From positions 2,728,001 through 2,792,000 of the forward strand of contig NC_009706.1 in the NCBI RefSeq assembly GCF_000016505.1: a DNA stretch of 64,000 bases. Direction: 5' to 3'. Within the stretch, counting starts at the first letter, position 1. Each line of letters starts with the position of its first letter. Position numbers and translations under genes: made by a program. Shown piece by piece: positions 54,123-60,846 of the stretch. Source of the DNA: Clostridium kluyveri DSM 555. Its GTDB lineage: Bacteria; Bacillota; Clostridia; Clostridiales; Clostridiaceae. The notes below the pieces were generated by a model. The model was not told the DNA's origin, ran no database searches, and saw only the letters and a program-made list of their open reading frames with translations.

Positions 54123-54755
54123 CTAGTTTACAAGTGCACTCATTTGCTTTTTAAATAACATATTCACAAGAGCTATGGAGCGTCCCACCCCAAGCACTGC
54201 TGCCAGAGTTCCAATACCAATTCCAATTACTTTTCCTCCAAATATCAGCCCTATAAGTACGGTTATTGTAACGCATACTATGTCTATCATATTTTTTGCA
54301 AATCCAAGACCTTTATTCATCCGCTCTCCAAATGCCTGTGTAAGACCATCCGCCGCATTTGGAACAAATTTCATCTCAACAGAAATAGCCACCCCTATTC
54401 CAGTAAGCATAATGGCTGCCCCAAGTAAAAGCACTCTCAGCGTTAAACTATTAAAACTTATAATTATCATATCATTAAATACATTGATTACTCTACTAAA
54501 TATCACACTCATAGGAATCTGCAGCAGATCAAAATAACGAAATTTCCTTCCACGAAGTACCATCTGTCCCACTACACACAGTATATATGTACATAAAGTT
54601 GCATTTCCTAAATTTACTCCCCAAATATTAGAAACACAATAGGGAATGGAGATAATGGGAGATACTCCCAGACCAGTCTTTGTATTCAATATAATCCCCA
54701 ATGCAAGTATTACAAGTCCAATACAATACATCACTGCTCGACAGAATTTCTTCAT
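54123..54755 (-). CDS. YczE/YitT-like integral membrane protein
   Basis: A 210-residue protein with about five membrane segments: VMYCIGLVILALGIIL, TLCTYILCVVGQMVLRG, LLLGAAIMLTGIGVAIS, MIDIVCVTITVLIGLIFGG and GIGTLAAVLGVGRSIALVN. The motif NTKTGLGVSPIISIPYCVS after the first helix is typical of the YczE-like group, where the role is unknown (B. subtilis YczE affects bacillomycin/surfactin-type synthesis). GAGAGGAAGAC precedes the ATG. Confidence 0.78.
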   Translation of the reverse strand: MKKFCRAVMYCIGLVILALGIILNTKTGLGVSPIISIPYCVSNIWGVNLGNATLCTYILCVVGQMVLRGRKFRYFDLLQIPMSVIFSRVINVFNDMIIISFNSLTLRVLLLGAAIMLTGIGVAISVEMKFVPNAADGLTQAFGERMNKGLGFAKNMIDIVCVTITVLIGLIFGGKVIGIGIGTLAAVLGVGRSIALVNMLFKKQMSALVN

Positions 54756-54918
54756 ATGTCTTCCTCTCTTCTTAACTCTATTTATAGATGATTACCTATA
54801 GAAAAGCATCTATTTAGAGATATTCTTTATAATTTTCATTATATCAAATAATAATATAGCTAGACAATCTAATTTTAAAATAAACAAAAAATTCTCCATG
54901 CAAAAATCAAACAAGGAT

Positions 54919-54957
54919 AACAGTATTCTAAGTGCTAGAGACACTAAGAATACTGTT
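54919..54957. terminator. Strong hairpin terminator after the DUF4097 gene
   Basis: AACAGTATTCTaAGTG and CACTaAGAATACTGTT form a 16-position stem with one mismatch and a 7-nt loop; the minus strand continues ATCCTTGTTTGATTTTT. Confidence 0.75.
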
Positions 54958-54961
54958 AATA

Positions 54962-55011
54962 AGGTTCAGATAACGATGCGTATTCCTCATGTGGAAACTC
55001 CACCTGAACCT
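54962..55011. repeat. Hairpin element, family member 1
   Basis: AGGTTCAG (54962-54969) pairs with CTGAACCT (55004-55011), with an inner GTGGA-aac-TCCAC stem. AGGTTCAGAT, ATGCGTA and AACCTAAGAATCA resemble segments at 60602-60664 in the same order. Confidence 0.45.
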
Positions 55012-55045
55012 AAGAATCACCTATTACAATTATCTTCTTTTACTG

Positions 55046-55987
55046 CTATTGGGACAAATTTATGTCACCAGACACCGCATTAACGTCTACTGTCTTATAT
55101 GGTGGATTGCCTACCTGTACAACAGCCCTATTTTTTCTTGTATTTTCATAATTCAATGGAAAATCTGAATTTACATCCCCTGAGATACTCTGCCCATTAA
55201 ACTTAAAACTTAAACTTTTAGGAATTACCAAATCTATATCTCCTGAAACAGAGTTTATTTTTGAGTAATTATCGATTCCTCTATAATTCACTTTAACATC
55301 TCCTGAAACAGCTTTTATATCACCCGAACCTGAAATAGAATTTATACGTATATCTCCTGATGTATTTTCTAATTTATAGTATTTAGAATATATTCCATCT
55401 GCATTTATATCTCCAGAAGTAGTTTTTATATTGACATTATTACCCGTAATGCCGCCCTTAACATGAATATCCCCTGAAGCCTGACTACAATATATGTCAT
55501 TCATTTCTACTGAAGAATTAAATGACATATCTCCAGAACTTAAATTCACATATAAATCCTCAACATATTTCTTCGGTATATATACTTCAATTTTTTGATT
55601 AATATTTATAAACTGAAACACATGAAATTTGAATGTTCCATTTCTGTTGTTTGTCTTGATCTCAATGTTATCACCATTTTTGCTCATTACAAACTTATCT
55701 TCATTTTTCAGTTTACCTACTGAACTTTGAACCACCCTTAAATTTGCCTCATCTGTTGTCTGTATAAATATATCTTCATTAGAAAAATCAAGACTTATTT
55801 TATTACAATTCTTTATTGATATATCTTCGTCCTTTTGCATATTATATATTTTTCCCTTTGATTTATCCAAAAACTGAAAATTACTAAAACTATTTCCATG
55901 TAGAATTCCATATATTAAAAAATATGCTCCTACAACTGCTATAGTTATCCAAATTACAATTAACCCCTTTATCAGCCGTCTATTCAT
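55046..55987 (-). CDS. DUF4097 membrane-anchored beta-strand repeat protein
   Basis: A 313-residue protein with one N-terminal membrane helix (LIVIWITIAVVGAYFLIYGI) and a DUF4097-type adhesin-like beta-helix made of repeats around SGDI: SGDMSFNSSVEM, ASGDIHVKGGI, TSGDINADGIY, TSGDIRINSISG, VSGDVKVNYRGI, VSGDIDLVIPKS and VSGDINLSQ. It lies directly downstream of the PadR and DUF1700 genes, a widespread three-gene set thought to monitor the envelope. Ribosome-binding site AAAGGAG. A strong terminator follows. Confidence 0.9.
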   Translation of the reverse strand: MNRRLIKGLIVIWITIAVVGAYFLIYGILHGNSFSNFQFLDKSKGKIYNMQKDEDISIKNCNKISLDFSNEDIFIQTTDEANLRVVQSSVGKLKNEDKFVMSKNGDNIEIKTNNRNGTFKFHVFQFININQKIEVYIPKKYVEDLYVNLSSGDMSFNSSVEMNDIYCSQASGDIHVKGGITGNNVNIKTTSGDINADGIYSKYYKLENTSGDIRINSISGSGDIKAVSGDVKVNYRGIDNYSKINSVSGDIDLVIPKSLSFKFNGQSISGDVNSDFPLNYENTRKNRAVVQVGNPPYKTVDVNAVSGDINLSQ

Positions 55988-55991
55988 AAAT

Positions 55992-56648
55992 TTACTCCTT
56001 TAATTTAAAACTTAACATAATTACCCTTTGCAGTGCCGCTCCTATTATAAATATGATCCATGAATATGCCCAAGCTCCAAAAACAAAATTCAATACAAAG
56101 TAAACTGCCACTATAATCAACCACATTATAGACCTTATTGATTTCATAATCTCATTTTTGTTGTCATTTAACACCTTCCATTCCTTGAATTCCTCTACTA
56201 TGGTATTGTCAGCTTTAATATATTTAGGCTGTGAAGCGGCATTATACACAATAAGACAGGTAGCTACAGCATCTATTGTAAGCATAATACTTACTGATAA
56301 ACTTTCATTCACCATAAAAACTTCATTTAACAATATTAAAACAACTACACTCATAATATAAAGACCTATTGACACTGATAATATAATCGCACTTTTCTGA
56401 CGTTTTTTCTGTGTTATATCATTGTCTAGCACATTACTGTCATTTAACCCATTTATAAGCTCATTTACATCTCCCACACTTGAAATTGCTATTTTAAAAG
56501 CTTCTTCTTCATTCTTTCCTGATGATACCAGATCATCATATTTATCTATAAGGTTCGCCAGAAGTTCTTCCTTAAGCTCGTTGGCCTTATTGGTTTTTGG
56601 GGCATTTTCAAATAAATCCTCTAAGTTCTTTCTCAGCTTTTCATACAT
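55992..56648 (-). CDS. DUF1700 / permease-prefix-domain membrane protein
   Basis: A 218-residue protein. The N-terminal ~75 residues are a cytoplasmic prefix domain (LRKNLEDLFENAPKTNKANE, VSSGKNEEEAFKIAISSVGD) and the rest contains about four membrane helices. The prefix is typical of the partner gene in PadR-DUF1700-DUF4097 operons. I start at the ATG at 56648 (GGAGGTAATTGAA upstream, inside the end of the PadR gene). It overlaps nothing but is 4 nt from the next gene. Confidence 0.85.
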   Translation of the reverse strand: MYEKLRKNLEDLFENAPKTNKANELKEELLANLIDKYDDLVSSGKNEEEAFKIAISSVGDVNELINGLNDSNVLDNDITQKKRQKSAIILSVSIGLYIMSVVVLILLNEVFMVNESLSVSIMLTIDAVATCLIVYNAASQPKYIKADNTIVEEFKEWKVLNDNKNEIMKSIRSIMWLIIVAVYFVLNFVFGAWAYSWIIFIIGAALQRVIMLSFKLKE

Positions 56649-56649
56649 T

Positions 56650-56982
56650 TCAATTACCTCCATCAATCAATTTATCAATCAATTCTTTTGATTCATTCCA
56701 ATCCACTTTATTTTGTTTTAATGCTTCTCTCCCCAATTCTGTTATAGAATAATATCTTCTTCTAGCTCCTGTGGTCTGATCTCCCCAATAAGAAGTTATA
56801 AACTCAGCCTTTTCCAGTCTTCTAAAAGCTGAATAAAGTGTTGCCTCCTTAAGTTCATACTTGCTGTTTGTTTTCTCTTTTATAAACTTATTTATTTTAT
56901 ATCCATAACTATCGTTTTTTACTAATTGCGCCAATATTATGGTTTCCGTATGCCCTCTTATAATATCTGAAGTTATAGACAT
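56650..56982 (-). CDS. PadR-family transcriptional regulator
   Basis: A 110-residue PadR winged-helix repressor: RGHTETIILAQLVKNDSYGY, then KATLYSAFRRLEKAEFITSY-like segment (LKEATLYSAFRRLEKAEFIT) and GARRRYYSITELGREAL, all diagnostic. It leads the PadR-DUF1700-DUF4097 operon and probably autoregulates it in response to envelope stress or toxic compounds. AAAGGAGTGAGCAA precedes the ATG. Confidence 0.93.
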   Translation of the reverse strand: MSITSDIIRGHTETIILAQLVKNDSYGYKINKFIKEKTNSKYELKEATLYSAFRRLEKAEFITSYWGDQTTGARRRYYSITELGREALKQNKVDWNESKELIDKLIDGGN

Positions 56983-57167
56983 TTGCTCACTCCTTTCTGC
57001 TGAACTTTATTTTATGATTACACATTTTAATTTAACTTTGTATATATATTATATAAATATATACTTCGCCTATCAATGTATATATTTTTTAGATATATAT
57101 TTTTCAACATAGTATAAATACTTACAAAACTCATCCGAAGAATTGCTTTTCCTCAACAAAAAAATAC

Positions 57168-57189
57168 CCACCAAATTTTAGTTTGATGG
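57168..57189 (-). terminator. Terminator of the DUF2089-SHOCT-like operon
   Basis: On the minus strand CCATCAAA-ctaaaa-TTTGGTGG (one G-U pair) is followed within 4 nt by TTTTTTTG. Confidence 0.8.
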
Positions 57190-57275
57190 ATTTGTTTAAA
57201 TTACGTTATTTTTATAATCAACATATTATATAATTAGAGATGAACTATATTTTATATTTATCTCCTATGTCCAAT

Positions 57276-57527
57276 TTATATAGTTATAACTACTACCGTC
57301 CCCTCCTTTGCTCTAACTTCCACAATTCTTAACCTCTTATATTGCTTTAAAATTCCAAGGCATTTGGAAAATTCTTTAAAATCAATCATATCAAAGTATT
57401 TTCTGTCTTTCTGGGGAATATGTGTTTTTACAAAAGATGAACTGAAAATTGATATACCAAGCTTTAAAAATATAAATGGTATAGGTATTATAAATCTCAC
57501 TTTTCCTGATTTCACATACACTCTCAT
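57276..57527 (-). CDS. Small protein of the DUF2089 operon, unknown function
   Basis: An 83-residue protein with a hydrophobic centre (VRFIIPIPFIFLKLGISIFS) that resembles the IKMPVKFIK-type segment in its neighbour rather than a clear membrane helix, then a charged C-terminal region ending VEVRAKEGTVVVITI. The similar C-terminal pattern (DVKSANGDIVEVVIE) in the upstream protein suggests the two are related by duplication. GGGAGAGCAG precedes the ATG. Function unknown. Confidence 0.65.
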   Translation of the reverse strand: MRVYVKSGKVRFIIPIPFIFLKLGISIFSSSFVKTHIPQKDRKYFDMIDFKEFSKCLGILKQYKRLRIVEVRAKEGTVVVITI

Positions 57528-57539
57528 ATACTGCTCTCC

Positions 57540-57917
57540 CTATTCTATTACCACCTCAACTATATCTCCATTTGCACTTTTTACATCCACTATTTTACCT
57601 AAAAGTCCATTGTCTATGGCCTCTGAAATAAGATTCAAATCAATATTTTCCATTCCTTTCACATTATCACTTAAGGGAATCTTGCCCACAGTTTTTAGCA
57701 TTATCTTTATAAATTTTACTGGAAGATTTACATTTACATTATCGCCATCAATAGAATTAACTCTTATCTTTAACATCTTATCCATAATATCATTATCTGA
57801 AGAAAGTTGAACATCTGTATTTTTATCCTTAAGTGACTCTATAAGTTCCATAGCCTTATCTGCCGTAATTTTGCCATCTTCTACCATCTTTAACACTCTT
57901 GCCATTTCTTCATTCAT
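57540..57917 (-). CDS. SHOCT-like domain protein (YvlB-like)
   Basis: A 125-residue protein. The N-terminal ARVLKMVEDGKITADKAMEL is a SHOCT-like helical hairpin, also seen at the C-terminus of the upstream DUF2089 protein (MLDKGQISADEAIKML). The rest (residues 45-125) is a beta-rich domain containing VNVNLPVKFIKIMLKTVGKI. These proteins typically accompany DUF2089 regulators and LiaF-like membrane proteins. ATG at 57917 with GGAGGATAAAAAA upstream. Confidence 0.78.
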   Translation of the reverse strand: MNEEMARVLKMVEDGKITADKAMELIESLKDKNTDVQLSSDNDIMDKMLKIRVNSIDGDNVNVNLPVKFIKIMLKTVGKIPLSDNVKGMENIDLNLISEAIDNGLLGKIVDVKSANGDIVEVVIE

Positions 57918-57939
57918 TTTTTTATCCTCCCTATTATAT

Positions 57940-58302
57940 TTACTCATTTAACATTTTAATGGCTTCATCTGCACTTATCTGTCCTTTATCTAGCATATCC
58001 ACTACTTTCTTTTTATCAACTTTCACATCCTGGGCTACATTATATCCAAGGGCAGCTATGACCTCATCAAGCTTTGCTCTCACAGTAGGATAGGATATTC
58101 CAAGCTCCTTTTCCACATCTTTTATATTTCCTCTGTTCTTTAGAAATACCTCTATAAACTTAAGCTGTTCCAGTGTTAAATATTCAAATTTTGACATTTC
58201 AAAGTTATTTTCAATTATTGTGCTGCATTTAGGACATTTAAGTTTTGAAATTAAAAGCTTAGATTTACATATAGGACATTTGCCTATTATTTTATACGCC
58301 AA
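57940..58302 (-). CDS. DUF2089 zinc-ribbon/HTH regulator
   Basis: A 120-residue protein with an N-terminal four-cysteine zinc ribbon (CPICKSKLLISKLKCPKC), a central HTH-like segment (YLTLEQLKFIEVFLKNRGNI, VEKELGISYPTVRAKLDEVI) and a C-terminal SHOCT-like motif (VVDMLDKGQISADEAIKML). It is probably a DNA-binding regulator of this operon. I choose the TTG at 58302, with AAGGAGATGATAGG upstream; the longer reading from 58353 lacks a site. Two perfect AT-rich palindromes lie in its upstream region. Confidence 0.85.
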   Translation of the reverse strand: MAYKIIGKCPICKSKLLISKLKCPKCSTIIENNFEMSKFEYLTLEQLKFIEVFLKNRGNIKDVEKELGISYPTVRAKLDEVIAALGYNVAQDVKVDKKKVVDMLDKGQISADEAIKMLNE

Positions 58303-58343
58303 CCTATCATCTCCTTCCACAAATAGTATATCATGACACTTTG

Positions 58344-58427
58344 ATATATTCAATATATAGATTAAATATATTGAATATATTATAATTAATAATTAAAATA
58401 ATTAATTTAATAATTAATTATTTTAAT
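58344..58427. promoter_or_regulatory. Two adjacent perfect 15-bp palindromes upstream of the DUF2089 gene
   Basis: First pair: ATATATTCAATATAT (58344-58358) and ATATATTGAATATAT (58366-58380). Second pair: ATTAAAATAATTAAT (58392-58406) and ATTAATTATTTTAAT (58413-58427). Both have 6-7-nt spacers. The position suggests operators or an AT-rich promoter; in this AT-rich genome some symmetry is expected by chance, but not 15 of 15 twice. Confidence 0.5.
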
Positions 58428-58454
58428 CAATGTTGATGTTTAGCACAATAAAAT

Positions 58455-58490
58455 AGCTTTCCATGATATTTAACTTTATCATAGAAAGCT
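58455..58490 (-). terminator. Terminator of the ECF sigma operon
   Basis: AGCTTTCcATGATA pairs with TATCATaGAAAGCT (13 of 14), followed on the minus strand by ATTTTATTG. It is 35 nt past the stop of the last operon gene. Confidence 0.8.
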
Positions 58491-58524
58491 CCGTTTAATA
58501 TGTTGTCATAATTTTTAAAAGGAT

Positions 58525-58830
58525 TTAGAACATACTCCTAAATTGAGGATAATTTGCAATTGCAAACTGCATTATCCCCATTACCATGGCAAAAATACAA
58601 AGTACCATTACAATAACTATAGCTCCTGTATCATACCTTATTTTTTCCTCTTTATTTAGGATATATGCTGTGATAATCTCTACTCCAATAAAAATTAATA
58701 TTACCGGCCACAAGGATATTATCAGTTCATAACTTATATTTTTAAACATACTATGCATTAAAAACATTGCTCCAAATACCACAAGAACTACACCTGAAGT
58801 AAATGTACCAACCCTTCTCCCCTTAATCAT
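58525..58830 (-). CDS. LiaF-transmembrane/DUF5668-like membrane protein
   Basis: A 101-residue protein with three to four membrane segments: TFTSGVVLVVFGAMFLMHSM, IISLWPVILIFIGVEIITAY and AIVIVMVLCIFAMVMGIMQF. The LWPVILIFIGVEI motif is typical of DUF5668/LiaF-like membrane domains. ATG at 58830 overlaps the end of the upstream gene by 8 nt with GGAGAGG upstream, so it is coupled. Likely part of the envelope-stress module below. Confidence 0.75.
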   Translation of the reverse strand: MIKGRRVGTFTSGVVLVVFGAMFLMHSMFKNISYELIISLWPVILIFIGVEIITAYILNKEEKIRYDTGAIVIVMVLCIFAMVMGIMQFAIANYPQFRSMF

Positions 58831-59347
58831 CCATATTCCTCTCCTTCTTTTTTCCCACAATAAGTTTTACTCCAATTATAATTATTGCTATTGCCACAAT
58901 GATTTGAGGGATAATTCCTGTAAAAGAATTTACAATATTATAAATTCTATTATCTATATATGGTGCAGCAATATACATAATATTGTCCCATATAAGGTAA
59001 ATTCCCATACATACCAGAAGTATTCCAAAAAATAACCTTCTCTTTTTAAATAAATTTTTATCCCAATGAAGGAACTTATCTATGGAAAACATGTAATTAT
59101 CTTCTAAAAGTGAAAACTCCTCCTCAGGTAAGCTCTGTTTATTTATACAGTCAAAAAAAGAATAAAACCAAATTAAGGGTAATACAAATAAAAGAGGTCC
59201 TATATGAAGCCATGTTGAAAGAAATATTACAAAGAAAAATGCAGACATAATTGACAATCCCATTTTCATAAATCCCATGTACATATGTCCTGCACCGGGA
59301 AGAAAAGAAAATAAAATGGTTAAAAAATTACTTTTTTTCATTTTCAT
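58823..59347 (-). CDS. Membrane protein with TM2-like and LiaF-like segments
   Basis: A 174-residue protein. N-terminal LTILFSFLPGAGHMYMGFMK (TM2-like motif with a Pro-Gly-Ala-Gly turn) is followed by two more helices, a cytoplasmic loop containing LPEEEFSLLEDNYMFSIDKF, and a C-terminal pair of helices (FGILLVCMGIYLIWDNIMYI; IVAIAIIIIGVKLIVG). Its start overlaps the anti-sigma gene by 20 nt. It is the third gene of the ECF operon and may sense or respond to membrane stress. Confidence 0.75.
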   Translation of the reverse strand: MKMKKSNFLTILFSFLPGAGHMYMGFMKMGLSIMSAFFFVIFLSTWLHIGPLLFVLPLIWFYSFFDCINKQSLPEEEFSLLEDNYMFSIDKFLHWDKNLFKKRRLFFGILLVCMGIYLIWDNIMYIAAPYIDNRIYNIVNSFTGIIPQIIVAIAIIIIGVKLIVGKKKERNMDD

Positions 59348-59786
59348 TATTAAATACCTCCATATTAATTATTTTATTAGTGAAATTACCAAGCTCCATA
59401 TTAATGGAATTTACCACTGTAAACTTAGGTGAGCTAATTTCCAATGTCTTTACTTTGGTATTCGCTATAAAATTCAATGTACTTGAGAATACAAATATAA
59501 GGGATATACATGCGGCAAGAGAAACTCTAAGGGAATAAAATAAAAGCTGTCTATTTTTCTTTTTATATTTGACTATTTTATTTTTTACTTCTTCTTCGAA
59601 TCCAAAGGGCACTTTTTTAAACTCACTATCATCAAAACTCCCTGTAAGGTGTTGGATACATTTTTCACAGTTCTCAATATGCTGGGATACAACAATAAGT
59701 TCTCTATCATCCAAATCTCCCCTTTTAAATTTTTTTATACATGAATCACTTATATGTCCATTATTATTAAATAGACTATCCCTCAA
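59328..59786 (-). CDS. Zinc-finger anti-sigma factor
   Basis: A 152-residue ZAS-type anti-sigma factor. The cytoplasmic N-terminus has the zinc motif His36-x3-Cys40-x2-Cys43 (SQHIENCEKCIQHL), followed by one membrane helix (LRVSLAACISLIFVFSSTLN, about residues 85-105) and a short extracytoplasmic region. It should hold the ECF sigma factor inactive until a membrane signal arrives. The start is a TTG at 59786 (AAGGAGGAATTTAT), overlapping the sigma stop as TTGA. Confidence 0.87.
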   Translation of the reverse strand: MRDSLFNNNGHISDSCIKKFKRGDLDDRELIVVSQHIENCEKCIQHLTGSFDDSEFKKVPFGFEEEVKNKIVKYKKKNRQLLFYSLRVSLAACISLIFVFSSTLNFIANTKVKTLEISSPKFTVVNSINMELGNFTNKIINMEVFNNENEKK

Positions 59787-60292
59787 ATAAATTCCTCCTT
59801 CCATAAAATTTTAAGAAGTTTTTTTGCCCTATATAATCTTGTTTGTAGTGTTTTTAAATTTTCTCCTGTATCTTTTGCCATATCTGAAATTTTTATGTTT
59901 TTACAAAAGTAATTTATTGCTACAGTCTTATAAGGTTCTTTTAATCTTCTGCACAGATTATATATTTTTTCATCACTATCCTTATTCAATAGACTTTCCT
60001 CTGGAGAATCTTTTACATCTTCTATATATTTATAATCCTCACTACTTAAACTTTCTAATTTTCTGGCAGGATTCTTAACATAATCTCTACATTTATTTAA
60101 CGCAATTTTTGTAACCCAGGCTTTAAAATTCCTGCCATCAAACTTATTCATATTTTTATAGGCAGTCAAAAAAGTTTGCTGTGCTATGTCCTCTGCATCA
60201 AAATAATTTTTAGTAAAGGAAAAACAGATAGTAATAATTAGGCGTTGATACTGTTTTATGTAATTTTCAAATTGATTTTCCCAAATAATCAC
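59783..60292 (-). CDS. ECF-family RNA polymerase sigma factor
   Basis: A 169-residue ECF sigma factor with region 2 (QRLIITICFSFTKNYFDAED, IAQQTFLTAYKNMNKFDG) and region 4 (LKEPYKTVAINYFCKNIKIS, then MAKDTGENLKTLQTRLYRAK). Three consecutive GTG codons (60298, 60295, 60292) follow AAAAGG; I use the last because its spacing is best. It heads a four-gene operon: sigma, anti-sigma and two membrane proteins. Self-activation of the operon is likely but no promoter motif was assigned. Confidence 0.9.
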   Translation of the reverse strand: MIIWENQFENYIKQYQRLIITICFSFTKNYFDAEDIAQQTFLTAYKNMNKFDGRNFKAWVTKIALNKCRDYVKNPARKLESLSSEDYKYIEDVKDSPEESLLNKDSDEKIYNLCRRLKEPYKTVAINYFCKNIKISDMAKDTGENLKTLQTRLYRAKKLLKILWKEEFI

Positions 60293-60298
60293 CACCAC

Positions 60299-60594
60299 CT
60301 TTTTACCCTTATAATAATATAACGATTTATAAATAAAAAATACTTCACATATTTTATATTTTTGACACCTAATTTTACTTTGGATTTAGATCATTTTTCT
60401 ATGGACAAGGACATTGTATTAAAAATATAATAACTAAACTTTTATATTTGATGAGCTTATGAATGGACTTGATAAAGGGATGAAAATGAGAACTAAATTT
60501 AATCAGATGAGATGATTTTTTCAAAAATTGTAATTAGTTAATACCCTCACATTTTCTAAAGTGTGGGATAAGCAATGTTCACAACTTTATAAGT
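60299..60594. other. Intergenic region upstream of the ECF sigma operon
   Basis: About 300 bp with no supported gene. It should contain the sigma operon promoter. A small hairpin-like segment (CCTCACA..GTGTGGG) is at about 60545-60567. Confidence 0.35.
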
Positions 60595-60665
60595 GATTCT
60601 GAGGTTCAGATGGAGAGAATCGTTTGTTTTGTTATGCGTAGACTCCCTCTAAACCTTAGAATGAT
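60595..60665. repeat. Hairpin element, family member 2
   Basis: GATTCTGAGGTTCAGATGGAG (60595-60615) pairs imperfectly (about 17 of 21) with 60643-60663. AGGTTCAGAT, ATGCGTA and AACCTTAGAATGA appear in the same order as in the element at 54962-55020. It abuts the 3' end of the small gene at 60667 and could act as its terminator. Confidence 0.45.
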
Positions 60666-60666
60666 T

Positions 60667-60846
60667 TTATAGTAAAAACTTTACTACTATAGAAACAACA
60701 AGCACTACTACTCCTATAACAGAGATATTTCTATATATCCTAACAGATTCAATATCATTTTTTTCTTTTTTCATATACATGATTCCTGCAATAAGCATTC
60801 CCAGCCCAACGATAACAAAAAGTCCAAATAAAATCCATGCTTTCAT
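60667..60846 (-). CDS. Small membrane protein coupled to the metal ATPase
   Basis: A 59-residue protein with two membrane helices (AWILFGLFVIVGLGMLIAGI; ISVIGVVVLVVSIVVKFL) joined by a charged loop. Its ATG at 60846 overlaps the ATPase stop codon, with GGAGGAAACTAAA inside the ATPase gene as ribosome-binding site. A small accessory subunit or regulator of the ATPase is possible but unproven. Confidence 0.72.
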   Translation of the reverse strand: MKAWILFGLFVIVGLGMLIAGIMYMKKEKNDIESVRIYRNISVIGVVVLVVSIVVKFLL

